Shown here in pieces: positions 10,066-18,376 of a stretch of DNA of 64,000 nt. Each line of letters starts with the position of its first letter. The first letter of the stretch is position 1. The notes beneath the pieces are model-generated. The model was not told the DNA's origin, did not search any database, and saw only the letters and a program-made list of their open reading frames with translations. The translations under genes and the position numbers were made by a program. Origin of the DNA: an uncultured beta proteobacterium (GTDB lineage: Bacteria; Pseudomonadota; Gammaproteobacteria; Burkholderiales; SG8-39); NCBI GenBank assembly GCA_903859155.1, contig CAIOLO010000032.1:1-64000 (forward strand), read 5' to 3'.

Positions 10066-11244
10066 ATGAAAATCACCCGGATCTCCAGCCTGCACGCCGA
10101 CGCCGGCTGGCGGGTTTTTTCCTATCTGAAAATAGAAACCGACCAGCAAGGCCTGATCGGCTGGAGCGAATACAACGAATCCTACGGCAACAAAGGGCTG
10201 TCGACGGTTATCGAAAAACTCGGGCCCCACATCATTGGCGACGACCCGCTCTCCAACGAGCGCATCCACGCCAAGCTCTATGCGATGACGCGCCAGACCG
10301 CCGGCGGCATCATGGGCCAGGCCATTGCCGCGATCGAAAATGCGCTGCTCGACGTGAAGGCCAAAGCGCTGGGCGTTCCGGTCAGCACGCTGTTCGGCGG
10401 CCCGATACGCGAACGCATGCGCCTGTACTGGTCGCACTGCGGGAACTACCGGATCGGCCCCGCGCAGAAGCTGATTGGCAAGCCGCCGATCCGCACGCTG
10501 GACGATATTGCCGCCTGCGGCCGCGAAGTGCGCGACCAGGGCTACACCGCGCTCAAGGCCAACGCCTACCTGCTCGATGGCGAGGCGCGCGTGCACATGC
10601 CCGGATTCGGCCGCGGTGCGGGCGCGCCCGAACTCAACTGGGACTGGAAGCTGCTCGATGCCATGGCGGCGCAGATGCAGGCGTTTCGCGAAGGCGCGGG
10701 GCCGGATGTCGACCTGTTGATCGACCTCAATTACAACTTCAAGACTGAAGGTTACCTGCAGGTGGCACGGCATCTGGAACCCTACCGTCTGACCTGGCTG
10801 GAGATCGACAGCGCCAACCCGGAGGCGCTGGCAACCATCCGGCGCGGTTCACGCACCCCGATCGCCTCCTGCGAATCGTTGTTTGGCGCGCGTGTGTTCC
10901 GGCCCTATTTTGAACATCAGTCAGTGGACGTGGCCATCATCGACGTGACCTGGAACGGACTGGCCCAGGCGCTGAAAATCGCCGCCATGGCCGACGCCTT
11001 CGAGATCAATGTTGCACCGCATAATTTTTACGGTCATCTGTCCACCTTGATGAGCGCGCATTTTTGCGCTGCAGTACCGAACTTCCGCATAATGGAACTG
11101 GACGTCGATGACGTTCCCTGGAAGGACGAGCTGGTGACTGTCCCTCCGGTCATCGACCAGGGCAACCTGATTCTTCCTAAAGTTCCGGGATGGGGTGCCG
11201 ATATAGACGAAGCGGCAGTTCGCCGGCATCCGCCAAAGTTCTAA
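10066..11244 (+). CDS. Mandelate racemase/muconate lactonizing enzyme family protein
   Basis: 392 residues of the enolase superfamily. The capping domain is followed by the barrel with LKANA (catalytic Lys; second position Asn), metal-ligand candidates in LIDLN, WLEID and SCESL, and a His in VAPHNFYG. This set is closest to sugar-acid dehydratases such as galactonate dehydratase. The reaction is probably proton abstraction alpha to a carboxylate, followed by dehydration. The ATG at 10066 is chosen for its GGAG; the frame is open to 10012, inside the preceding gene. Last gene of the capA-like operon. Confidence 0.85.
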   Translation: MKITRISSLHADAGWRVFSYLKIETDQQGLIGWSEYNESYGNKGLSTVIEKLGPHIIGDDPLSNERIHAKLYAMTRQTAGGIMGQAIAAIENALLDVKAKALGVPVSTLFGGPIRERMRLYWSHCGNYRIGPAQKLIGKPPIRTLDDIAACGREVRDQGYTALKANAYLLDGEARVHMPGFGRGAGAPELNWDWKLLDAMAAQMQAFREGAGPDVDLLIDLNYNFKTEGYLQVARHLEPYRLTWLEIDSANPEALATIRRGSRTPIASCESLFGARVFRPYFEHQSVDVAIIDVTWNGLAQALKIAAMADAFEINVAPHNFYGHLSTLMSAHFCAAVPNFRIMELDVDDVPWKDELVTVPPVIDQGNLILPKVPGWGADIDEAAVRRHPPKF

Positions 11245-11320
11245 ATGGGGTGGAATAGACAGGACTTAAGGGGTGTTTCTCCCCTAAATTCCTTATTCCC
11301 CTTGGATTTAGCCGGAAAAA

Positions 11321-11340
11321 TTGTGACAAATTGTGACAAA
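11321..11340. promoter_or_regulatory. Tandem 10-bp direct repeat
   Basis: TTGTGACAAA occurs twice head to tail, followed by a degenerate third copy (TCGACAAAA). It lies about 145 bp upstream of the small gene at 11485. Side-by-side 10-bp repeats fall on the same helix face and suit a regulator binding site. The regulator is unknown. Confidence 0.4.
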
Positions 11341-11484
11341 TCGACAAAACAGTGCGGTTTTTTAGTGCTTTTTTGAGCTATTTCTGGCACTATCAGCTCA
11401 TAAGAAAGCCCTAGGTAACGACCAGCAAGGGGCACGCGGGTGTGGAGACCTAGGCAATCACAAACCTTTAATTAGGAGAGGTCT

Positions 11485-11874
11485 ATGCAACGCACGCCAA
11501 AATTCAGTCCAAAGACCCGTTCAATTCTCTCGGCAATCAGCCGTAAAGCGCTTACTGTGGCGGAGATCTGTGCGGCAACCAGCCTCCCCCCCAAGGAAGT
11601 CCATCCGCGCATCCAAAACGCTGTTCGCAGCGGTTATGCGGTGATCGCCGGCGAACCCGTAGTGCAGGATGGCGTTCGCGCCGCACGGCGCTACGCGGCG
11701 GTGGAAACACCCGAACAGATCGAGCCTTTCAAGGCCAGCGACGGGCGTTTTGATTTTTCAGAATTGCTGCGTCAGGTAGGCCCGACCGCCATCGCGCTTC
11801 CCGCGGGCAAGGCGCGCCTGGTACGCAAACTCGGCGACGACGAATCGGCACACGAAATGGAACAGTCGTTCTGA
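11485..11874 (+). CDS. Small winged-helix-like hypothetical protein
   Basis: 129 residues. Residues 10-60 (TRSILSAISRKALTVAEIC followed by LPPKEVHPRIQNAVRSGY) look like a winged helix-turn-helix. The C-terminal half has no recognised domain. AGGAGAGG precedes the ATG. The 240-bp upstream region carries direct repeats and a paired CCTAGGT/ACCTAGG around 11410-11456, so its own promoter is likely. A strong terminator follows. Could be a DNA-binding regulator; not certain. Confidence 0.7.
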   Translation: MQRTPKFSPKTRSILSAISRKALTVAEICAATSLPPKEVHPRIQNAVRSGYAVIAGEPVVQDGVRAARRYAAVETPEQIEPFKASDGRFDFSELLRQVGPTAIALPAGKARLVRKLGDDESAHEMEQSF

Positions 11875-11895
11875 GCCTGAACGCCTGAGCCAGAC

Positions 11896-11920
11896 AAAAG
11901 GGGCTGCGGCCCCTTTTTTT
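11896..11920. terminator. Bidirectional rho-independent terminator
   Basis: AAAAGGGGC, loop TGCG, GCCCCTTTTT and more T residues form a classic hairpin between the converging genes ending at 11874 (plus) and 12083 (minus). The A-tract on the left arm lets it work on both strands. Confidence 0.85.
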
Positions 11921-11949
11921 GTGCAACGCTTTTGCTGTCGAAAAACCAT

Positions 11950-11965
11950 ATTGCGGTGCCGCAAT
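11950..11965. repeat. 16-bp palindrome
   Basis: ATTGCGGTGCCGCAAT pairs 7+7 bases around TG. It lies between convergent genes and may be part of the minus-strand transcript end. Confidence 0.35.
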
Positions 11966-12082
11966 CCGACCTGGCTTCGCAAAAACGGTCGTGCGAAATA
12001 GAAACCGCCGCCGCGTAAATCTTGCGCCGGCTGTTGGAAGCAGCGCGGCAAGCTTTTGGCCGCGCGGTCCTAAACCCCGGAA

Positions 12083-12892
12083 CTACAAACCCAGGTCCAG
12101 ATGGTAGGCGCGGCTGGGATAGTGGAACTGGATCGGACCATCGGGCAGGGCGTCAAAAAACTGCCGCAGAAACGGGTCCCGGGACGCTCTCATTTCTTCC
12201 GGCGTACCCTCCCCCGCCAGCACACCATCACCAATGACATACACATAATCGGCGACCTTGAGCGACTCGCTGACGTCGTAGCTGACGATGATGGAGGTGG
12301 TGCCCAGCTCGTCGTTGAGCACCCGGATCAGCTTGGCAATCACATTGATTGAAATCGGATCGAGGCCGGCGAACGGTTCGTCGTACATGGCCAGCATCGG
12401 ATCGATGGCGATGGCGCGCGCCAGCGCGACGCGCCGCGACATGCCTCCGGAGAGCTCATTGGTGCCGAGTTGCCAGGCGCCTCGCAGGCCCACGGCGTTG
12501 AGCTTCATCAGCACCATCTCGCGGATGAGGTTCTCCGACAGATGGGTGTGTTCGCGCAGCGGAAAGGCAATGTTTTCAAACACCGACACATCGCTGAAAA
12601 GGCCGCCGGCCTGGAACATCAGGCCCATCTTCTTGCGCAGCTCATAGAGCGCGGCATTGTCCAGCCTGTGCACCACATTTCCGTTCACAGACACTTCGCC
12701 CTGCGCGGGCCGCAGCTGACCGCCGATCAGGCGCAGCAGCGTGGATTTGCCGCAACCGCTAGCCCCCAGGATCGCAACCAGCTTGCCGCGCGGGATCTTC
12801 AGCGACAACCCCTTGAGAATGGGACGGTCGGGATAGCCGAAATGCAGATTGCGCACCTCGACAATATATTCCGTTGCGTCGCTCATACCCAT
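12083..12892 (-). CDS. MlaF-like ABC transporter ATP-binding protein (orphan)
   Basis: 269 residues with Walker A GASGCGKST, signature LSGGM followed by RRVALARA, Walker B MLAMYDEP and D-loop GLDP. The sequence around the signature and the C-terminal DGPIQFHYPS segment match the MlaF branch, which powers phospholipid transport between outer and inner membranes. The H-loop reads IIVSYDVSE, with Tyr where ABC ATPases have the catalytic His. No mlaE, mlaD, mlaC or mlaB follows; the next gene downstream is convergent. Start is ATG at 12892 or the ATG two codons later. Role without partners is uncertain. Confidence 0.8.
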   Translation of the reverse strand: MGMSDATEYIVEVRNLHFGYPDRPILKGLSLKIPRGKLVAILGASGCGKSTLLRLIGGQLRPAQGEVSVNGNVVHRLDNAALYELRKKMGLMFQAGGLFSDVSVFENIAFPLREHTHLSENLIREMVLMKLNAVGLRGAWQLGTNELSGGMSRRVALARAIAIDPMLAMYDEPFAGLDPISINVIAKLIRVLNDELGTTSIIVSYDVSESLKVADYVYVIGDGVLAGEGTPEEMRASRDPFLRQFFDALPDGPIQFHYPSRAYHLDLGL

Positions 12893-12920
12893 GCTTGCGA
12901 TCGTACCGCAGGAAAAGGCG

Positions 12921-14804
12921 TCACTGCGCCCACCGGATCGAATAATGCATGGTGTAGGCCTTCATGACATCGTGAATTTTCTGTTCCAGTCCCGCGCGCC
13001 GCGCCGCGGGCGCAGCAATGGCAATGGTCGCCGCGGTGCCGTGCGTTGCATCGGTGCCGACCGCGACTTCAAACGACTGCTCCTGGCCAAGCACCGCGCC
13101 CAGCGCGCCGGCGAATGCACGCCTGGCCGCATCGTGGCGAAGATGCACCTTGGAAGGCTTGCCGACATCGGTAAGCGGCATTTCATCCAGAATGTAGACG
13201 TCCTTGGGCGCCGCCGCCCTCTCGGTGATGTGCTGGCGCGCGAACTCGGCGATTTCCTCGCCGGTTGTGGTCGAGCCCTTGACCAGTTGCACATAGGCTA
13301 CCGGCAGTTCACCGGCGTAGGCGTCGGGCTTGCTCACCGCCGCCACCAGCAGCACGGCCTTGTGCCGGCGCAGCGTCTCCTCGATCATGGTCGGATCGAT
13401 GTTGTGGCCGCCGCGAATGATCAGGTCCTTGGCGCGGCCGGTGAGCCACAGGTAGCCCTCGGCATCGATGCGCCCCAGGTCGCCATTATTGATCCAGCCG
13501 TCCACGAACATGCCTTCGTTGAACTTTTCATCCACGTAACCCGGGGTGATGCTGGGCCCCTTGATGATGACCGCGCCGATCTCGTCGGTCTTGCAGTCGC
13601 GCACGATTCTGCCATTGCCCTCCAGCAGCACCGTGCGAATCTGCGTATAGGGAATGCGCAATCCGCCGGATCCATAGCGGGGATCGCCATCCTTGGGACC
13701 CTGACTGACATTCTGTGTGAATTCGGTCGCCCCGTAGGTCGCCAGGACCCTGACCCCGGTCGCCTCTTCGATTTCCTTGGCTACCTCGGCGGGCATGGCG
13801 GTGGATCCGGTGCACATGTACTTGCGCATGGAACTGACATCCTCGCCTGTCGGCGGGTTTTTGGCGAGTACCGACAGCGTTGTCGGCACGCCCGACATCA
13901 GTGAAACGCGGAATTTCTCGACGAATTTCCAGTAATTGGCAATGAACTTCTTGTCGCGGGCGCCCATCGGATGCGGTATCAGGATGGTCATGCCATGCGC
14001 CAGGGCCAGGATGCCGCGGCCGAAGAATCCGGCGACGTGAAACATCGGATAGTCGGCAAAAATCACGTCGTCAGGGCCATGCCCCATGACAACCGCGTTG
14101 GCCCAGCACTTGTAGGCCATGCCCCGATGCAGGATGCGCACCAGCTTGGGGGCGCCGGTGGTACCGCCGCTGTGCACATAGGCGCCGACGTCATCGGCTT
14201 TGACCACGCGCTTGAATGTCAATCTGTCCCCGGGGTGCTTTGCCATGGCCAGATCGAGGTCCGAGTCGGGCAGCACCTTGCCGCCGGGCCCCTGCACGGA
14301 AAAAATCCGGATTCCTTCCAGTTGATCGCGCACGCTCTGCAGGCTTTCCCAGATCTCGTAACCCGGGGTCGGTCCCAGCGCCACCACCACCTTCGCCTTG
14401 GAGGCGCGAATCAGCTCCACCCAGTGGTCGGCCTTTAGCATCCAGTTGGCGCCATGGGTGATGCCGGTCTCCAGCCCCGCCATGGTGACCACGAACAGCT
14501 GCGGCATGCTGGGCAGGAGATAGAACACGCAGTCTGCGTCGCGAACGCCCAATGCATGAAACAGATTGGCGGCCTGCCGTGCCTGTCGCTGCAGCTCGCG
14601 ATAACTCACCGTCACGCAGGGGCTGGCAGGATCGCCGTCCTCGATGTACTGGATGGCGGCCTTGTCCGGGTTGAGCTCGCAGCCGATCCGGATCAGTTCG
14701 TTGACATTCCATGAAACGATGCGCTCCTCGAGCGGCACGCGTTCGAGGGCCTCGATGTCGGTGATGGTGGCGATGCGCGGGTTCAGGTCTTGCGGAGCAT
14801 TCAT
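12921..14804 (-). CDS. Acyl-CoA synthetase (AMP-forming)
   Basis: 627 residues of the adenylate-forming (ANL) superfamily. The phosphate loop HSGGTTGAPK, the adenine motif YGATEF, the hinge region GDLGRIDAEGYLWLTGRAKD and a C-terminal lysine in PLTDVGKPSK are all present. It should activate a carboxylic acid to its CoA thioester via the acyl-AMP. About 70 residues extend beyond the usual catalytic lysine. It is followed upstream by acyl-CoA dehydrogenases and a hydratase on the same strand, so it probably supplies the first step of that pathway. Substrate (aromatic, alicyclic or fatty acid) not predictable. Confidence 0.88.
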   Translation of the reverse strand: MNAPQDLNPRIATITDIEALERVPLEERIVSWNVNELIRIGCELNPDKAAIQYIEDGDPASPCVTVSYRELQRQARQAANLFHALGVRDADCVFYLLPSMPQLFVVTMAGLETGITHGANWMLKADHWVELIRASKAKVVVALGPTPGYEIWESLQSVRDQLEGIRIFSVQGPGGKVLPDSDLDLAMAKHPGDRLTFKRVVKADDVGAYVHSGGTTGAPKLVRILHRGMAYKCWANAVVMGHGPDDVIFADYPMFHVAGFFGRGILALAHGMTILIPHPMGARDKKFIANYWKFVEKFRVSLMSGVPTTLSVLAKNPPTGEDVSSMRKYMCTGSTAMPAEVAKEIEEATGVRVLATYGATEFTQNVSQGPKDGDPRYGSGGLRIPYTQIRTVLLEGNGRIVRDCKTDEIGAVIIKGPSITPGYVDEKFNEGMFVDGWINNGDLGRIDAEGYLWLTGRAKDLIIRGGHNIDPTMIEETLRRHKAVLLVAAVSKPDAYAGELPVAYVQLVKGSTTTGEEIAEFARQHITERAAAPKDVYILDEMPLTDVGKPSKVHLRHDAARRAFAGALGAVLGQEQSFEVAVGTDATHGTAATIAIAAPAARRAGLEQKIHDVMKAYTMHYSIRWAQ

Positions 14805-14839
14805 CAGGTTTTCTTATCAATCCGTAGACAGGCAGGGGC

Positions 14840-15934
14840 TTACAAAGTCAGCGCGGAAAACCGCGCCGTCTGGTTGATATCGTTGCCGTAAAGCGCCGCC
14901 AGTGCGATGGCGCGCTTGTAGTACAGGCCGATATCGTGCTCGTCGGTGTAACCGATCGCCCCGTGCAGTTGCAGCGCATCGCGGGTGAGTGACAGGGCCA
15001 CGCGCGAGGTTCTCGCCTTGACCGCCGCGGCCATCGCCGCATGCATCTGGCCGGCGTCGTACGAGGCGGCAACGCGATACACCAGCGAGCGATTGAGTTC
15101 CAGGTTCACGAAGCAATCGGCCACGCGGTGCTGCAGCGCCTGAAAACTTCCCAGCGCCTTGCCGAACTGCTGGCGGTATTTGATGTACTCGAGCGTCATC
15201 TCGAGCGCAGCGGCCGACACGCCCACCAGCGCGGCACCGGTGGTGATCGCCAGCAGATCGCGCAATGTTTCAAGCAACTCCTGCGCCTGGGCGCCGCGCA
15301 CCATGACCTGGGACTCCTCGACCAGCGAGCCGTCCATGACCAGTTCGCTCGATGTGGAACCATCGACGTTCGCTACCGTATCAAGCTTGACCAGGTGCCT
15401 GAGCACCGCGCACAGCATGATTTCGTCGCCGATCCGGGCGGCGACCAGGTAAGACTGGGCCGACTGGGCAAAGGGCACGTGCCTGATCCTGCCATCGAGA
15501 AACCATTGTCCGCCTTCGAATCGCGCAATCGGCAGCGCGGATCCGACATTGCCCCAGCCCTCCTGCGGCAAAGCCGGCATCAGTATCTGCAGGCCCTGCT
15601 GAACGGCGCGGAGCTGGTTTTCGGCCCGCGCGCCAATTTTTCCCAGGACGTGCGCGACCGCCGCGACTTCCGCAAACGGCACCATCAGCAACTGCTTGCC
15701 CGCTTCTTCGAGGGCCAGGCTGACATCGAGTATGCCCATGCCCATGCCGCCGGCATCTTCGCTCACCGCGGCGCAAAGCCAGCCGGAACGGACAAGTTCC
15801 ATCCACGCCGGGACGTCCATTTCCGTGCCGGCGTTGCGCAGCGCGCGCGCGCGCTTCGGGCCGCCGTAATCCTTGCAAAGCCGCACCGCGGTTTCCCGCA
15901 TCAGGCTTTGCTGTTCGTTTAGTATCGGTTCCAT
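14840..15934 (-). CDS. Acyl-CoA dehydrogenase, divergent subunit
   Basis: 364 residues with the acyl-CoA dehydrogenase layout: helical N-terminal domain (SEDAGGMGMG), central beta domain, then a C-terminal helical domain with YRQQFGKALGSFQALQHR (FAD contact) and LHGAIGYTDEHDIGLYYKRA. It is shorter and more divergent than the second dehydrogenase at 16166; such pairs often form heteromeric enzymes in steroid, cholate or aromatic side-chain degradation. The ATG follows CGGAG, 35 bp upstream of the ligase gene. Confidence 0.85.
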   Translation of the reverse strand: MEPILNEQQSLMRETAVRLCKDYGGPKRARALRNAGTEMDVPAWMELVRSGWLCAAVSEDAGGMGMGILDVSLALEEAGKQLLMVPFAEVAAVAHVLGKIGARAENQLRAVQQGLQILMPALPQEGWGNVGSALPIARFEGGQWFLDGRIRHVPFAQSAQSYLVAARIGDEIMLCAVLRHLVKLDTVANVDGSTSSELVMDGSLVEESQVMVRGAQAQELLETLRDLLAITTGAALVGVSAAALEMTLEYIKYRQQFGKALGSFQALQHRVADCFVNLELNRSLVYRVAASYDAGQMHAAMAAAVKARTSRVALSLTRDALQLHGAIGYTDEHDIGLYYKRAIALAALYGNDINQTARFSALTL

Positions 15935-16050
15935 TGATCGACTCCGTATGCAATGCTGTATTTCGTGAGGCGGATAGACGCTCCACCGTGCTTAATTTCC
16001 ATTCGGGTCCAGGTCGAAGCAAACGGCTTGCTTCGCCTTGCCGTCCGCTT

Positions 16051-16103
16051 TTCCCGTCATTTTGAAAAGTTGCAAAAGACGCAACTTTTCAAAATGACGG
16101 GAA
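16051..16103. repeat. 23-bp perfect inverted repeat
   Basis: Arms 16051-16073 and 16081-16103 are perfect reverse complements (TTCCCGTCATTTTG... and ...CAAAATGACGGGAA) around a 7-base spacer AAAAGAC. It lies in the 231-bp gap between two acyl-CoA dehydrogenase genes transcribed on the minus strand. There is no T-tract, so it is not a standard terminator. It could be an mRNA-stabilising hairpin, an attenuator or a REP-like element. Confidence 0.9.
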
Positions 16104-16165
16104 GCATACAAGACCAAGTTCTTCGTCATTCACCTCTACAACGACTATGTATAGCCGCTTGGCTC

Positions 16166-17338
16166 CTAGCTGGGCAGATCGAGCGCGCGCTTGGCCAGGA
16201 TGTTGCGCTGGATTTCGTTGGCGCCGCCGCCAACTGTCACGCGGCGCATCTCGAAAAGATCCTCGGCAGGGTTCACCGCCTCCCCGTCAACCTCCATGTC
16301 GGCCAGGCTTGCGCCGGCCGGACCCGCCACCTGCACCAGAAACTCCGAGGCCAGTTGCGCCAGGGGGCCGGCCGCCAGTTTCATCACCGGCGTCATCGAC
16401 TCGGGCACCTTGCCCAGCCCATGCAACGCGGCGCCATGGCGGTAATAGGCGGTGAAGGCAAGCAGATCGATTTCGAGCGCCGCCAACTGCTGCCGAAATG
16501 CCGGATCGGCATCGGCGCCGGTTACGCGTGCCACCTGCCTTGCCCGGTTGAGCAGGATGGCGGCATTGCGCGGATGCCCGGTGGCAAAGCGCTCGCCGCC
16601 CAGCAGCATGGTGGCCAGTTTCCAGCCGCCGTTGAGCGGGCCGATCAGGTTTTCCTTGGGCACGCGCACGTTGTCGAAAAACTCCTCGGCAAACTCGGCA
16701 TCGCCGCGGATGGTCTTGATCGGCTTGACCGTGACCCCGGGACTTTTCAGGTCGATGAGGATCAGGCTGATGCCGGCGTGGCGCGGCTTCGCCTCGGCAT
16801 CGGTGCGCACCAGCGCGAACATCCAGTCGGCATGGGTGCCGTTGGTGGTCCACATCTTGTGGCCGTCGACGATGAAGTGATCGCCCTCCAGCACCGCGCG
16901 CGTCTTCAGGCTGGCAAGATCCGATCCGGCGCCGGCTTCGGAATAACCCTGGCACCAGGTGACATCGCCGCTGAGAATGCCGGGGCAATGCCTGGCCTTC
17001 TGTTCCGGCGTGCCTGCATGGATGAGTATCGGGCCGAAGAAATTCAGGCCATGCGGAAAAGGTGTCGGCGCCCCGATGCGAGCAATTTCCTCGAAAAGGA
17101 TCAGTTGCTGCTCCAGCGTCGCCCCCATGCCACCGGCTTCCCTGGGCCAGTGCGGTGCTATCCAGCCGCGCTCAAAGAGCTTCTTGTGCCAGGGTTTCAT
17201 CTCCGGCGGCGTCACACGCGATGGCCGGTCGCGCAAATTCTCCGGACAGTTCTTGTCCACCCATTGGCGGACTTCGCGGCGAAAGGCCGCGTCGGCCGGA
17301 TTGTCGTCGGAAAAAAGTGTGGTGTTGTCCCAATTCAT
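16166..17338 (-). CDS. Acyl-CoA dehydrogenase
   Basis: 390 residues, canonical family length. WCQGYSEAGAGSDLASLKT and MWTTNGTHADW are the FAD/substrate motifs of the central domain, and VTVGGGANEIQRNILAKRAL is the C-terminal signature. It oxidises an acyl-CoA to the 2-enoyl-CoA and passes electrons to ETF. With the shorter homologue at 14840 it probably forms a pair, and the 2-enoyl product would suit the MaoC-type hydratase encoded upstream at 17363. Confidence 0.92.
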   Translation of the reverse strand: MNWDNTTLFSDDNPADAAFRREVRQWVDKNCPENLRDRPSRVTPPEMKPWHKKLFERGWIAPHWPREAGGMGATLEQQLILFEEIARIGAPTPFPHGLNFFGPILIHAGTPEQKARHCPGILSGDVTWCQGYSEAGAGSDLASLKTRAVLEGDHFIVDGHKMWTTNGTHADWMFALVRTDAEAKPRHAGISLILIDLKSPGVTVKPIKTIRGDAEFAEEFFDNVRVPKENLIGPLNGGWKLATMLLGGERFATGHPRNAAILLNRARQVARVTGADADPAFRQQLAALEIDLLAFTAYYRHGAALHGLGKVPESMTPVMKLAAGPLAQLASEFLVQVAGPAGASLADMEVDGEAVNPAEDLFEMRRVTVGGGANEIQRNILAKRALDLPS

Positions 17339-17362
17339 GATGTCGTGCCTATTCCCTTTGCA

Positions 17363-18223
17363 TCATGAGCTGATGCGCGCCAGTCCATTGTTCAGGACGA
17401 TCTCGTCGCGTCCGAGCACACGGCAGCGGAAATAAACGTCGTTGCCGCGTATCCACATCTCGGTGCGCAGGGTTTCCCCGGGGAAGAAAGGTTTGACGAA
17501 CCGTGCCTCCATGCTCTCGAAGCGCGCCGCGTCGTAACCGGCAACCGTGCGCACGATCGCATGCGCGGCGATGCCGTAGTTGGCCAGCCCGTGCAGTATC
17601 GGTGCGGGAAACCCGACCCGCTTGGCATGCTCGGGGTCGCCGTGCAGGGGATTCATGTCGCCGTTGAGGCGGTACAAAAGCGCGATGTTCGGCGCCGTGG
17701 GCAGGTCGCAGATCTGGTCCGGCGCTCCCTCGGGCACCTTGGCCGGATCCGGGGTGGTTGTCACTCTGCCGCCGAATCCGCCGTGATTGCGCACGAAAAT
17801 GCTGCCCTCTATCGTCGCTACTTTGGCGCCGCTTGCGTCGACCAGTTCGCGAATCGCCTGCACGATGGCCCCGCCTCCGGCGCCTTTGTCGATGACCTCC
17901 TTGTAGCGCGCGCGACTGACAAGCCTGCCTTCGGGCGCGAGCGGTTTGTGGATCACCACGCGCTGATCGGCCGCGACCACCATCTTCTGGTCGATTCCGA
18001 GCTCGGCGTTCTCCTGCGCGGTGCGCGTCGCCCAACCGAGCACGCTCACCATCGACGGAAACGCGACAAGGTCTTTCTCATAAACATATTTCAGCTGCCC
18101 GGTGTCCATCGGGTCCATGCCGATGCCGATGGACAGCGCATAGAACATGCAGTCGCGCCGGGTATAGGCAACCTCGACCGGCGCCGGCTGGAATGCCATG
18201 ATTTTTTCGTAGTTGATTGCCAT
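17363..18223 (-). CDS. MaoC/hydratase-2 type enoyl-CoA hydratase (double hotdog)
   Basis: 286 residues: an N-terminal hotdog with YALSIGIGMDP, then a C-terminal hotdog with LYRLNGDMNPLHGDPEHAKRVGF and HGLANYGIA. The D-x-N-P-L-H motif is the catalytic hydratase-2 signature. It adds water to 2-enoyl-CoA giving the (R)-3-hydroxy product. The ATG at 18223 is favoured (AAAGAG upstream, homology start); the frame is open to 18343. Adjacent to acyl-CoA dehydrogenases, consistent with a beta-oxidation step. Confidence 0.88.
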   Translation of the reverse strand: MAINYEKIMAFQPAPVEVAYTRRDCMFYALSIGIGMDPMDTGQLKYVYEKDLVAFPSMVSVLGWATRTAQENAELGIDQKMVVAADQRVVIHKPLAPEGRLVSRARYKEVIDKGAGGGAIVQAIRELVDASGAKVATIEGSIFVRNHGGFGGRVTTTPDPAKVPEGAPDQICDLPTAPNIALLYRLNGDMNPLHGDPEHAKRVGFPAPILHGLANYGIAAHAIVRTVAGYDAARFESMEARFVKPFFPGETLRTEMWIRGNDVYFRCRVLGRDEIVLNNGLARISS

Positions 18224-18376
18224 GTCGGACTCTTTCAGATATTGCCGGGTTGAATCCGGCTTATGGGTGAATCTTCGGCCTGTCGTCCTATCCCATTTAC
18301 CGGGTGGCGCCAATCTCGAAGTGCCGGCTTCGGAGGGGCGCACTGCGCAAAGGTACGCGGATCTGTGAACATGACG

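Noticed and set aside
16051-16103. Perfect inverted repeat read as a rho-independent terminator
   Set aside because: No T-tract follows either arm, so the simple terminator call is not supported.
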